Below, in pieces: positions 8,533 to 14,957 of a DNA stretch of 15,724 nucleotides (positions are counted from its first letter, which is position 1; the number at the start of each line of letters is the position of its first letter). This stretch comes from GWF2-38-69 sp037127655 (GTDB taxonomy: Bacteria; Verrucomicrobiota; Lentisphaeria; Victivallales; GWF2-38-69), in the NCBI GenBank assembly GCA_037127655.1, contig JBAXXY010000055.1, positions 1-15,724 on the forward strand, in the 5' to 3' direction. The position numbers and the translations under genes were made by a program. The notes below the pieces were generated by a model. It saw only the letters and a list, made by a program, of their open reading frames with translations, ran no database searches and was not told where the DNA came from.

Positions 8533-8538
8533 ATTATA
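8533..8538 (-). promoter_or_regulatory. Candidate -10 box for the GH94 operon
   Basis: The minus strand reads a perfect TATAAT here, 95 bp before the GH94 start, within the 280-bp divergent gap 8445-8724. No good -35 box lies at 16-18 bp (the best is TAGGAA), so an activator or chance is possible. The rest of the gap contains the short inverted pair CTTTA/TAAAG (8615-8630) and no recognisable gene. Confidence 0.3.
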
Positions 8539-8660
8539 TTCAATCATTCAAAGAATTCCTATACCATAAATGAGGATGAAAAAGAAATGATAGAAGAACC
8601 TGTTTGAAAAAACACTTTAATGGTGTAAAGAACGAAAAATCCATAATTTACAATGCCACT

Positions 8661-8691
8661 TTGATGCAAGAAACCCTTTGTGCCCTATACT
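8661..8691 (+). promoter_or_regulatory. Candidate promoter for the NagZ-like gene
   Basis: TTGATG (8661-8666) and TATACT (8686-8691) resemble sigma-70 -35 and -10 boxes with a rather long 19-bp spacer. They would give a leader of about 27 bases before the ATG at 8725. Confidence 0.4.
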
Positions 8692-8724
8692 GCTAGATAA
8701 AAATTTGGATCACAAGAAAGCATT

Positions 8725-10536
8725 ATGAATGTTGAACCCCTTTCAGGAAAAATATCCTTAATCCAAAAAGCGATGTCTGTCGAAGAAAAAGTCGGGCAGC
8801 TTCTGATGCTTGATTTCAGGTTTTGGGACATAAATTTGAATGGTGAAGCAATTCCTTTTACTAAACCTTCCGAGGAAGTTTCTTCAATTATCTCAAAATA
8901 CCATCTCGGCGGCATAGCGCTTTTCAAAGAAAACACTGCTGTTCCTAAACAGATAATAGAGCTCATTAATAGTCTTCAGCATGCTGCAAAAATTCCGCTG
9001 CTGCTCGGAATTGATCAGGAAGGCGGTCTCGTAACCAGAATTCAGACCGGGACAGACATGCCTGGAAATATGGCTCTAGGCGCAGCAAATGATCCAAAGC
9101 TTACTTTTGAAGTAGCAAAAACCATAGGTGATGAATTATCCGCACTAAAAATCAACTTGAACTTTGCCCCGACTATTGATGTTAATTCCAATCAAAGCAA
9201 TCCGATTATCGGGATAAGATCCTTTGGCAGTTCGTCTGAGTTAGTCTCGAAAATGGGTGTAGCATACATTGAAGGACTCAAAGCTTCAAAAACATTGTCC
9301 TGCGTAAAGCATTTTCCAGGACACGGAAACACCAATGCAGATACTCATATAGGTTTAGCAGTCGTTGATTATTCGCTTGAAGATATACACAATATTGATC
9401 TTGCGCCTTTCAGAGAAGCGTTTAAGGCTGGAGTTGAAACGATAATGATTGCTCATGTAATTGTTCCTGCTTTGGACGATTCAAAACAAATATCAAAAAA
9501 AGACGGCAAAGAAATCGGTACTCCTGCTACATTGTCATACAAAATTACGACTGAACTTTTAAGAAATGAAATGAATTTCGAGGGAATAGTCCTCACAGAT
9601 GCCCTCGATATGAAAGCGATCAGCGATAATTTCGGCGCTGAAGAGGCCGGAATAAAAACCATTTTAGCGGGTTCTGATATGGCTGTAATGCCCGTGAGAA
9701 TATGGCGAATGGAAGATATTCCCAAACTGGATCAATTGATTGTAGCGCTCAAAAATGAATATCACACAAATGCAGTTTTTGCCGCAAGAGTGGAAGAGTC
9801 TGTTTCCAGGCTTCTTTTGCTTAAGGCAAAACACGATCTGCTTTACAAGGCTCAAACCAATCCGGATTCAGAGCTTGAGGTTAAAAAAGCTGAAGCAATA
9901 ATAGCGTGCAAATATCATAGAGATATTGAAAGAAAAGCCGCCTCTGCTGGAATCACTTTAGTTAAAAATGATGATTCCATACTACCATTTAACCTCAGTA
10001 AAGGCTCAAGAATATTAATTGTTGGAGAAAATAATACTAGGATTAGACTCTTTTCAGAATCACTGAGCGCTATCGCTGAAAAAGGGAAAACCGCGATTAG
10101 TGTCGAACATGAAATCGCTGACTACAAACTCAATATTTCTGCCGGACTAAAGAATAAAATAAGAAATTCTGATTTTATTATAATTCTTACTTACAACATT
10201 ACTTCAGCTTCAATTCTTCCTGATCAGATTGCTATTTCAGCGAAAGAAACAGAAAAGAAGTGCGCGGTTGTTGCTTGCCGAAATCCTTATGATATTTCGC
10301 AGATTCCAAACTGCGCAGCATACCTTGCCATTTACGGAGCGCCGGGGTTTGACCAGACTAACTACGCTCAGGCGACACTTGCTATCAATCTCCAAACTGC
10401 GCCTTATGCGATATTCGCACCAGAAGGGGAGCAACTGCCAGAGATAAATCCACGAGGCAAACTCCCTGTTGATATTTTTGACACGGACAAAAATATTCTT
10501 TTGTATCATCTAGGACACGGATTAAACTATAAATAA
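8725..10536 (+). CDS. nagZ: GH3 beta-N-acetylhexosaminidase, NagZ-like, two-domain type
   Basis: This 603-residue GH3 enzyme would remove terminal beta-N-acetylglucosamine (EC 3.2.1.52), typically from muropeptides during cell-wall recycling. The N-terminal barrel contains GIDQEGGLVTR (95-105), KHFPGHGNTNADTHIGL (195-211) and VLTDALDM (289-296). The Asp206-x-His208 pair in the second motif is the acid/base dyad that separates NagZ-type from beta-glucosidase-type GH3 enzymes. Asp292 is the nucleophile. A C-terminal GH3 sandwich domain (about 390-603, ending in a GHGLNY motif) is present. E. coli NagZ lacks it, but Bacillus-type NagZ has it. There is no signal peptide, so it is cytoplasmic. The ribosome site is weak (AAGAAAG). 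It is divergent from the GH94 operon and convergent with the importer operon, with only 36 bp and no hairpin terminator after it. Substrate specificity beyond the dyad is inferred, and phosphorolytic members of this subfamily exist. Confidence 0.88.
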   Translation: MNVEPLSGKISLIQKAMSVEEKVGQLLMLDFRFWDINLNGEAIPFTKPSEEVSSIISKYHLGGIALFKENTAVPKQIIELINSLQHAAKIPLLLGIDQEGGLVTRIQTGTDMPGNMALGAANDPKLTFEVAKTIGDELSALKINLNFAPTIDVNSNQSNPIIGIRSFGSSSELVSKMGVAYIEGLKASKTLSCVKHFPGHGNTNADTHIGLAVVDYSLEDIHNIDLAPFREAFKAGVETIMIAHVIVPALDDSKQISKKDGKEIGTPATLSYKITTELLRNEMNFEGIVLTDALDMKAISDNFGAEEAGIKTILAGSDMAVMPVRIWRMEDIPKLDQLIVALKNEYHTNAVFAARVEESVSRLLLLKAKHDLLYKAQTNPDSELEVKKAEAIIACKYHRDIERKAASAGITLVKNDDSILPFNLSKGSRILIVGENNTRIRLFSESLSAIAEKGKTAISVEHEIADYKLNISAGLKNKIRNSDFIIILTYNITSASILPDQIAISAKETEKKCAVVACRNPYDISQIPNCAAYLAIYGAPGFDQTNYAQATLAINLQTAPYAIFAPEGEQLPEINPRGKLPVDIFDTDKNILLYHLGHGLNYK

Positions 10537-10572
10537 ACCTCGAAATATCCCTAAGAAGTACTATTTTAGAAA

Positions 10573-11142
10573 TTACTGGAAGTGACTTATGGACGCATCC
10601 AAGTCATGTATTTTCTTATTTGCCTGTCCTGCTATTACTGAATTGAATGGGAAAGATTCTTCAGCTAGATTGTAGGCTTTTAATGCTTCAGGAAAGTTCT
10701 TTTTTGCGTGGTAGATATCGCCAATTCTAATGAGAATGTCGCCAAGATATTCGTTATCTAATCTGAAGAATTTTTTATAGATAGCGTATCCTATTTCAGG
10801 AGTTATGTTTTTTTGTAAGATATTTTCAATTTTACTTTCAGCCAGATAGTAAACCTGCGGTTTAGGAAAAGCAAATTTACTCCTGAAAGCATCCACTACC
10901 TGTTCAAACCCACCATGATAAATATATTCGCTCGAATCAGCGGAAAGCACTTTCTCGCCTTTGAGCGCTGCCATAATTTTGCCCGACTCGTAGTTTCTCA
11001 TTGCATCGGCATAATATCCTTTTGCCATAGAATCGAGTTTAAACCATGCTGAAGCGTATGTGACAAGCAGTACAATTATTGCTATCAACGCAATCAGGAA
11101 CACTTTGTTTTTTATGAAAGTATGTTTAATGGATGATGTCAT
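10573..11142 (-). CDS. Membrane-anchored TPR-like protein of unknown function
   Basis: This is a 189-residue protein I do not recognise beyond its architecture. A basic N-terminus (Lys6, Lys11, Lys13) is followed by one strongly hydrophobic helix at about 14-33. It therefore looks like a signal anchor with the remainder outside the cytoplasmic membrane. A soluble helical part follows. Residues 133-166 (LGDILIRIGDIYHAKKNFPE and onward) fit one tetratricopeptide repeat. Residues 40-125 are probably helical but match nothing I know. It is the last gene of the importer operon: its ATG overlaps the TGA of the second permease in an ATGA, so the two are translationally coupled. That position suggests a role with the transporter or its substrate, but nothing in the sequence shows which. 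It ends 36 bp from the convergent nagZ stop. Confidence 0.75.
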   Translation of the reverse strand: MTSSIKHTFIKNKVFLIALIAIIVLLVTYASAWFKLDSMAKGYYADAMRNYESGKIMAALKGEKVLSADSSEYIYHGGFEQVVDAFRSKFAFPKPQVYYLAESKIENILQKNITPEIGYAIYKKFFRLDNEYLGDILIRIGDIYHAKKNFPEALKAYNLAEESFPFNSVIAGQANKKIHDLDASISHFQ

Positions 11143-11966
11143 TTAAGCCCTACGCCTCCAAATGCTTTCATGAAGTTCTTTTGCATAAAGAGGTAAACTA
11201 TTACTATGGGAATCGTGACAATAGTGATGGCGGCCCAGAGCTGTTCAGCGTGTACTCCTGGGATGGCCGTCTGGAATTTATAAACAGCCAGCTGGACAGT
11301 CATACGGGATTCGCCTCTAAGATAGAGAAGGGGATTAAGGAAGTCGTTCCAGCTACCCATGAATGTGAGGATAGTCAGTGTAGCTATGATGGGTTTAGAC
11401 ATCGGAAGAATCACTTTCAGGAAGATCTGAAGTTCGTTTGCTCCATCTATTCTGGCGGCTTCAAGATAAGAGTTATCAACCTGCCTGAGAAACTGTACCA
11501 TCAAAAATATATTGAATGGGCTGAGGCAGAATGGAATGATAAGTACGCGATATGTGTTTATCCAGTCCCAGCTGTAGAGCATGCAGTACGAAGGGATGAG
11601 AAGAAGCACGCCGGGAACCATCATTGAAGCAAGGATAATATCAAGAATCCTGTCTTTGAAAGGAAGTTTAGTTTTGACCAGTCCATAAGCCGTCATGGAC
11701 GAAAGAATAACATTAAGAAAAGTAACAGAAGCAGATATAAATATGGAGTTTATGAAGAGATTGCCCATATTAAGACTTTTGAAGATTTCAATGTACCCAT
11801 TGATATTTAACGAGGTGGGAAGAGCTGTGGGATTATTGACTATTTCCGGGCCTGTTTTGATAGAGTTCATCAGCATGAAGAAGAAAGGATATACGACTAT
11901 TAGCAGGCCGAATATCAGGATCGCGTACATAACAATATTTTTTTTGTTGAAAACTTTTCTGCTCAT
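11139..11966 (-). CDS. Carbohydrate ABC transporter permease, MalG-type (CUT1)
   Basis: This 275-residue inner-membrane protein is the second permease of a sugar importer. It has an N-terminal membrane helix at about 12-33 and further segments near 70-95, 108-130, 140-160, 192-210 and 240-262. The cytoplasmic EAA loop that docks the ATPase is clear at about 169-192: EAARIDGANELQIFLKVILP followed by MSKP. The length and the short N-terminus are typical of MalG-type partners. It begins 6 bp after the first permease gene, so the two should form a heterodimer. GAGG lies about 11 bases before the ATG, inside the end of the preceding gene. The substrate is inferred from the nearby catabolic operon as beta-1,2-glucooligosaccharide. 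The ATPase is not encoded here, so a shared MsiK/MalK-type ATPase is likely. Confidence 0.95.
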   Translation of the reverse strand: MSRKVFNKKNIVMYAILIFGLLIVVYPFFFMLMNSIKTGPEIVNNPTALPTSLNINGYIEIFKSLNMGNLFINSIFISASVTFLNVILSSMTAYGLVKTKLPFKDRILDIILASMMVPGVLLLIPSYCMLYSWDWINTYRVLIIPFCLSPFNIFLMVQFLRQVDNSYLEAARIDGANELQIFLKVILPMSKPIIATLTILTFMGSWNDFLNPLLYLRGESRMTVQLAVYKFQTAIPGVHAEQLWAAITIVTIPIVIVYLFMQKNFMKAFGGVGLK

Positions 11967-11972
11967 ATCTTT

Positions 11973-12857
11973 CTAGTCCTCATAGGCTCGCATGATTCGC
12001 ATCTGAGCCTTGGTTAAGATAAAAATAATTACGCTAAGAAGCAGACCCAGGGCTGATGCATATCCCATGTCCATATTGTAGAAACCCTGATTAAACAAAT
12101 AGAGAACAGGGGTCAGCGCCGAGTGGTAGGGGCCGCCTGAAATGTCAAAGTTCATAAAGACTTCTGTAAACATCTGAAGTCCGTTGATGATATTCATCGA
12201 AAGAACGAAAATAATTTGAGGTTTCAGAGAAGGAATCGTTATTTTTTTAAATTTGTCAAACCATGTCGCGCCGTCAATGTCAGCCGCCTCGTAAACTGAC
12301 CTGTCAATCCCGGCCATTCCGGCCATAAAGATAATCATCTGAATGCCAAACCATTTCCAACAGCTGAACAGTGCTATAATCGGCATAGGCAGCCATTTAT
12401 CAAAAGTCCATATAATAGGGTTTGTGAGTATGTGCCACTTCATCAGTACCATCTGTATCGGTCCGGTAGGATTGACAAGATAAGAGAATATAACCATTGC
12501 CACGGGCAGTGATGTAATGACAGGCAGGAAGTAAACGGTTCTGAAAAAAGATTTTGCATATTTAATCTCAATAAGAATAGAGGCAAGCAGAAGACCTATT
12601 GCCATGCTTAAAATAATGAAGATTATCTGATTGTAGAAAATATTGAAAATTGACTGCCAGAAGAGGAGGTCGGTCAAAGCCCTGATCCAGTTCTCGAAGC
12701 CGACGAACATCGTCTTTTCGGGCTGTATCAGATTGATTTTAAGAAAACTGTTCTTGAGCGACAGATATATAGGATAAGCGAGGAAGACCAGAAACATTAT
12801 TGCCCACGGAGCAATAAAGAAAATGCCCCATTTCTGACTGCTGTTTAGTTTTTTCAT
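11973..12857 (-). CDS. Carbohydrate ABC transporter permease, MalF-type (CUT1)
   Basis: This 294-residue inner-membrane permease is the partner of the following gene. Six hydrophobic segments are visible, starting with residues 10-34, and FYNQIIFIILSMAIGLLLAS (74-93) is typical of the second helix of this family. The EAA loop lies at about 190-213: EAADIDGATWFDKFKKITIP followed by SLKP. The ATG follows the binding-protein stop by 3 bp. Its AGGA ribosome site lies inside the last codons of that gene, which points to tight coupling of the three importer genes. Permeases do not reveal their substrate, so oligosaccharide import is from family knowledge and the choice of beta-1,2-glucan from context. 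Confidence 0.95.
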   Translation of the reverse strand: MKKLNSSQKWGIFFIAPWAIMFLVFLAYPIYLSLKNSFLKINLIQPEKTMFVGFENWIRALTDLLFWQSIFNIFYNQIIFIILSMAIGLLLASILIEIKYAKSFFRTVYFLPVITSLPVAMVIFSYLVNPTGPIQMVLMKWHILTNPIIWTFDKWLPMPIIALFSCWKWFGIQMIIFMAGMAGIDRSVYEAADIDGATWFDKFKKITIPSLKPQIIFVLSMNIINGLQMFTEVFMNFDISGGPYHSALTPVLYLFNQGFYNMDMGYASALGLLLSVIIFILTKAQMRIMRAYED

Positions 12858-12860
12858 AAC

Positions 12861-14159
12861 TTATTCCTGATCGGTTACTAGAATTTCCATAGCTTTCTTA
12901 GCTGTTTCTGCTATGGCCTTGTCAATTGGTTTTTTGTTTAGAACAACCGTCTGCATATACATCTGAAGCACGAGATTCTGGACTTGGTCTGAAACTGCGG
13001 CATTTTCATTAGGCAGAACATGATCAAGTTGTTTAATGAAAGGCTGAGCTTCGGGGGACTGAAAGAATGGATCATTTTCAAGTGTTGTAAGGGACGGAAG
13101 CTGACCTAACACTTTGCAGGCCTTTAGATTGTTTTCCTCTTCCATGAGGAATTTAACCAGTTCCCAGGCCGCGTCTTCTTTATGTGGATTGCTTCTGAAT
13201 AGCATCAGCGCTCTGCCGTCAAGAGTAGAATAGGATGCATCGCCTTTTTTGGGAACGGGCAGGGGAGCTAACCCAATGTTGTCGCCGATTATCATAGGCT
13301 TGCCAGATGCTTCTTTTAAAGTCGGCACCCACCCGTAACCAAACTGAAGCCACATTCCGATTGTTCCTGAAGGGAAACTTTTCTTGAAATCAAGAGGCGC
13401 ATATTTCTGAGCGCTCTGCATAAACTTGAGGTACTCAGCCATTTTTGCATTAGGAAGGTTAAATACGATTTTTGTGCCTTGCGGGTTGAGAAGTTCATAT
13501 TTCCCGCCGTTAATTGTGTAATACATCGGAGCTAACATTGTCCAGTACCATCCGCCCCATGACAGAGCATCGTTCCAGAAGAGAGTACCGTAAACTTTTG
13601 AGCCGTTTTTTCTGTTTGGAAGAGCGGTTATCTTTTTTGCATAGTCCAGAAATTCATCAAGCGTTTCGGGCGGACGATCGGGGTTCAATCCGGCTTCCTT
13701 GAAGAGGTCTTTATTGTAAACCATAAGCTGTGTCGTAACATTCCATGGCACATAATAAACCCCGTCTAGCAGATCCCCTCTGAATCTGGGGTCAATTCTT
13801 TTTGCCAGTTCAGGGTAGTCTTTGTATTTCATATAATCCACAAGTCTCCCCATCTGGGCAAACTTCATAGGCATATAACCAAATGTGCCTGCATAAACAT
13901 CAGGTGGATCTCCTGCGGCTAAACGGGTGGCAAGGATAGTCTTATCATCATTTGACACAAGGATTTTTATATTGGGGTGTTTTTTCTTGAAAGCCGGGAC
14001 TATCTCATTATTTAGAAATTCCTGAAAGTTTCCTCCGCTTGGCAACATAATCTCGACCTGAACTGAATTGCTGTCAGATTTGGACTTACCACATGCCGAC
14101 AGCAACAAGGATATAATTGCTAAGGCTAAGAGTTTACCTAGGATTTTTTTTAGAAACAT
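12861..14159 (-). CDS. Sugar-binding lipoprotein of an ABC importer (CUT1)
   Basis: This is a 432-residue extracellular solute-binding protein. A lysine-containing N-terminus and hydrophobic stretch (6-20) lead to the lipobox LSAC with Cys23 as the lipidated residue, followed by a Ser/Lys-rich linker. The mature part has the cluster B/D binding-protein pattern: VEIMLPSGG (35-43), then LAAGDPPDVYAG and VPWNVTTQLMVYNKDLFKEA in the order usual for the family. Many aromatic residues (WGGWYWTM, FGYGWVP) could stack on sugar rings. It is the first gene of the importer operon and is followed directly by two permeases. The importer most plausibly takes beta-1,2-glucooligosaccharides to the cytoplasmic phosphorylase, by analogy with the Listeria innocua locus. 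Because nagZ lies next to this operon, an amino-sugar ligand is the main alternative. No good Shine-Dalgarno site precedes the ATG, but the signal peptide starts correctly there. Confidence 0.95.
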   Translation of the reverse strand: MFLKKILGKLLALAIISLLLSACGKSKSDSNSVQVEIMLPSGGNFQEFLNNEIVPAFKKKHPNIKILVSNDDKTILATRLAAGDPPDVYAGTFGYMPMKFAQMGRLVDYMKYKDYPELAKRIDPRFRGDLLDGVYYVPWNVTTQLMVYNKDLFKEAGLNPDRPPETLDEFLDYAKKITALPNRKNGSKVYGTLFWNDALSWGGWYWTMLAPMYYTINGGKYELLNPQGTKIVFNLPNAKMAEYLKFMQSAQKYAPLDFKKSFPSGTIGMWLQFGYGWVPTLKEASGKPMIIGDNIGLAPLPVPKKGDASYSTLDGRALMLFRSNPHKEDAAWELVKFLMEEENNLKACKVLGQLPSLTTLENDPFFQSPEAQPFIKQLDHVLPNENAAVSDQVQNLVLQMYMQTVVLNKKPIDKAIAETAKKAMEILVTDQE

Positions 14160-14207
14160 GAGAAATACAAGTGCTTAATATTTTGATGTTGGCAATGCTT
14201 CAATTCT

Positions 14208-14235
14208 AAAAGACACATAGCTGTATTTAAATAGC
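14208..14235 (-). promoter_or_regulatory. Candidate operator region of the importer operon
   Basis: On the minus strand, 49-60 bp before the binding-protein start, is the word TATGTGTCTTTT (14208-14219), also found near the GH94 start. Directly adjoining it is a near-palindrome, GCTGTATTTAAATAGC on the plus strand (14220-14235). Its core TATTTAAATA (14224-14233) is perfectly symmetric. Such symmetry suits a dimeric regulator, but AT-rich palindromes are common. Confidence 0.28.
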
Positions 14236-14264
14236 AAAATCAAAAATATCACTTTTTAATTTTG

Positions 14265-14292
14265 TTGTTAATTTCAGTAAATTCCTTAGAAT
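14265..14292 (+). promoter_or_regulatory. Candidate promoter for the flavin reductase gene
   Basis: TTGTTA (14265-14270) and TAGAAT (14287-14292) are spaced 16 bp apart and would start a transcript near 14299, about 39 bases before the gene. The 178-bp gap is divergent and holds no gene. Confidence 0.33.
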
Positions 14293-14337
14293 CTATAGTT
14301 AAAATCAAACAGCAAGTAAAAAGATTAAGAGGACATT

Positions 14338-14913
14338 ATGGCTAAAATAGCATGGAAACCCGGCACAATGGTTTATCCGCTGCCTGCGGTAATGGTCAGC
14401 TGCGGCAATGAACAGACCGGATTAAATATTATAACAATTGCGTGGACTGGGACTATCTGCACAAATCCTCCGATGTGCTATATCTCAGTTAGACCAGAAA
14501 GACATTCATACGAAATAATTAAGAAAACAGGTGATTTTGTCATTAATCTGACCACTAAAAAACTAGCATTTGCTACAGACTGGTGCGGAGTTAAATCCGG
14601 GAAAGATTTTGACAAATTTAAAGAGATGAATCTTACACCCGGAAAGGCTCAGAAAGTCATCTCGCCGATTATTAAAGAATCCCCAATCAATATCGAGTGT
14701 GCCGTCAAAGAGATAAAAGCGCTCGGTTCGCACGATATGTTCATCGCTGAAGTAGTAGCGATTAACGCTGATGAGAAGTTCTTCAATAAGGAAAACGATG
14801 TATTTGATTTGGCTAAAGCCGAACCCATCTGCTATTCTCACGGAAAATATTATATGCTTGGAGACTTGATAGGTAAATTCGGTTTTTCTGTTGAGAAGAA
14901 GAAAAAGAAATAA
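14338..14913 (+). CDS. Flavin reductase-like FMN-binding protein (flavoredoxin type)
   Basis: This 191-residue cytoplasmic protein has the split beta-barrel flavin reductase domain. Characteristic segments are the N-terminal PLPAVMVSCG (14-23), NIITIAWTGTICTNPP (30-45), the GDFVINL core (65-71), WCGVKSGKDFDKF (82-94), SPINIECAV (115-123) and SHDMFIAEVVAI (131-142). Together they resemble flavoredoxin and related FMN-binding electron carriers of anaerobes. Cys83 is in the position often conserved in flavoredoxins. The likely role is FMN binding and electron transfer or flavin reduction by NAD(P)H; the partner is unknown. The C-terminus is a lysine run (186-191 mostly Lys). AGAGGAC gives a strong ribosome site. 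It is divergent from the importer operon and followed 44 bp later by the aldolase gene, so the two may share a transcript. Confidence 0.9.
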   Translation: MAKIAWKPGTMVYPLPAVMVSCGNEQTGLNIITIAWTGTICTNPPMCYISVRPERHSYEIIKKTGDFVINLTTKKLAFATDWCGVKSGKDFDKFKEMNLTPGKAQKVISPIIKESPINIECAVKEIKALGSHDMFIAEVVAINADEKFFNKENDVFDLAKAEPICYSHGKYYMLGDLIGKFGFSVEKKKKK

Positions 14914-14957
14914 ATTTTACAGACCAAAGTAAATAAATAAAATGGGAGGTTTTCATT

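Noticed and set aside
8546..8556. ATTC-AAA-GAAT inverted repeat and adjacent GAATTC in the GH94/nagZ gap
   Set aside because: The arms are only 4 bases long in AT-rich DNA, so this is expected by chance and not listed as an operator.
10537..10572. Possible bidirectional terminator between nagZ and the TPR-like gene
   Set aside because: The gap has only a 4-base CTAA/TTAG pair with a long loop and no GC-rich stem or T run, so it does not support a terminator.
11133..11627. Plus-strand open frame of 164 codons
   Set aside because: It is the complement of the MalG-type permease, whose EAA loop and membrane segments are clear. The antisense protein has no recognisable domain.
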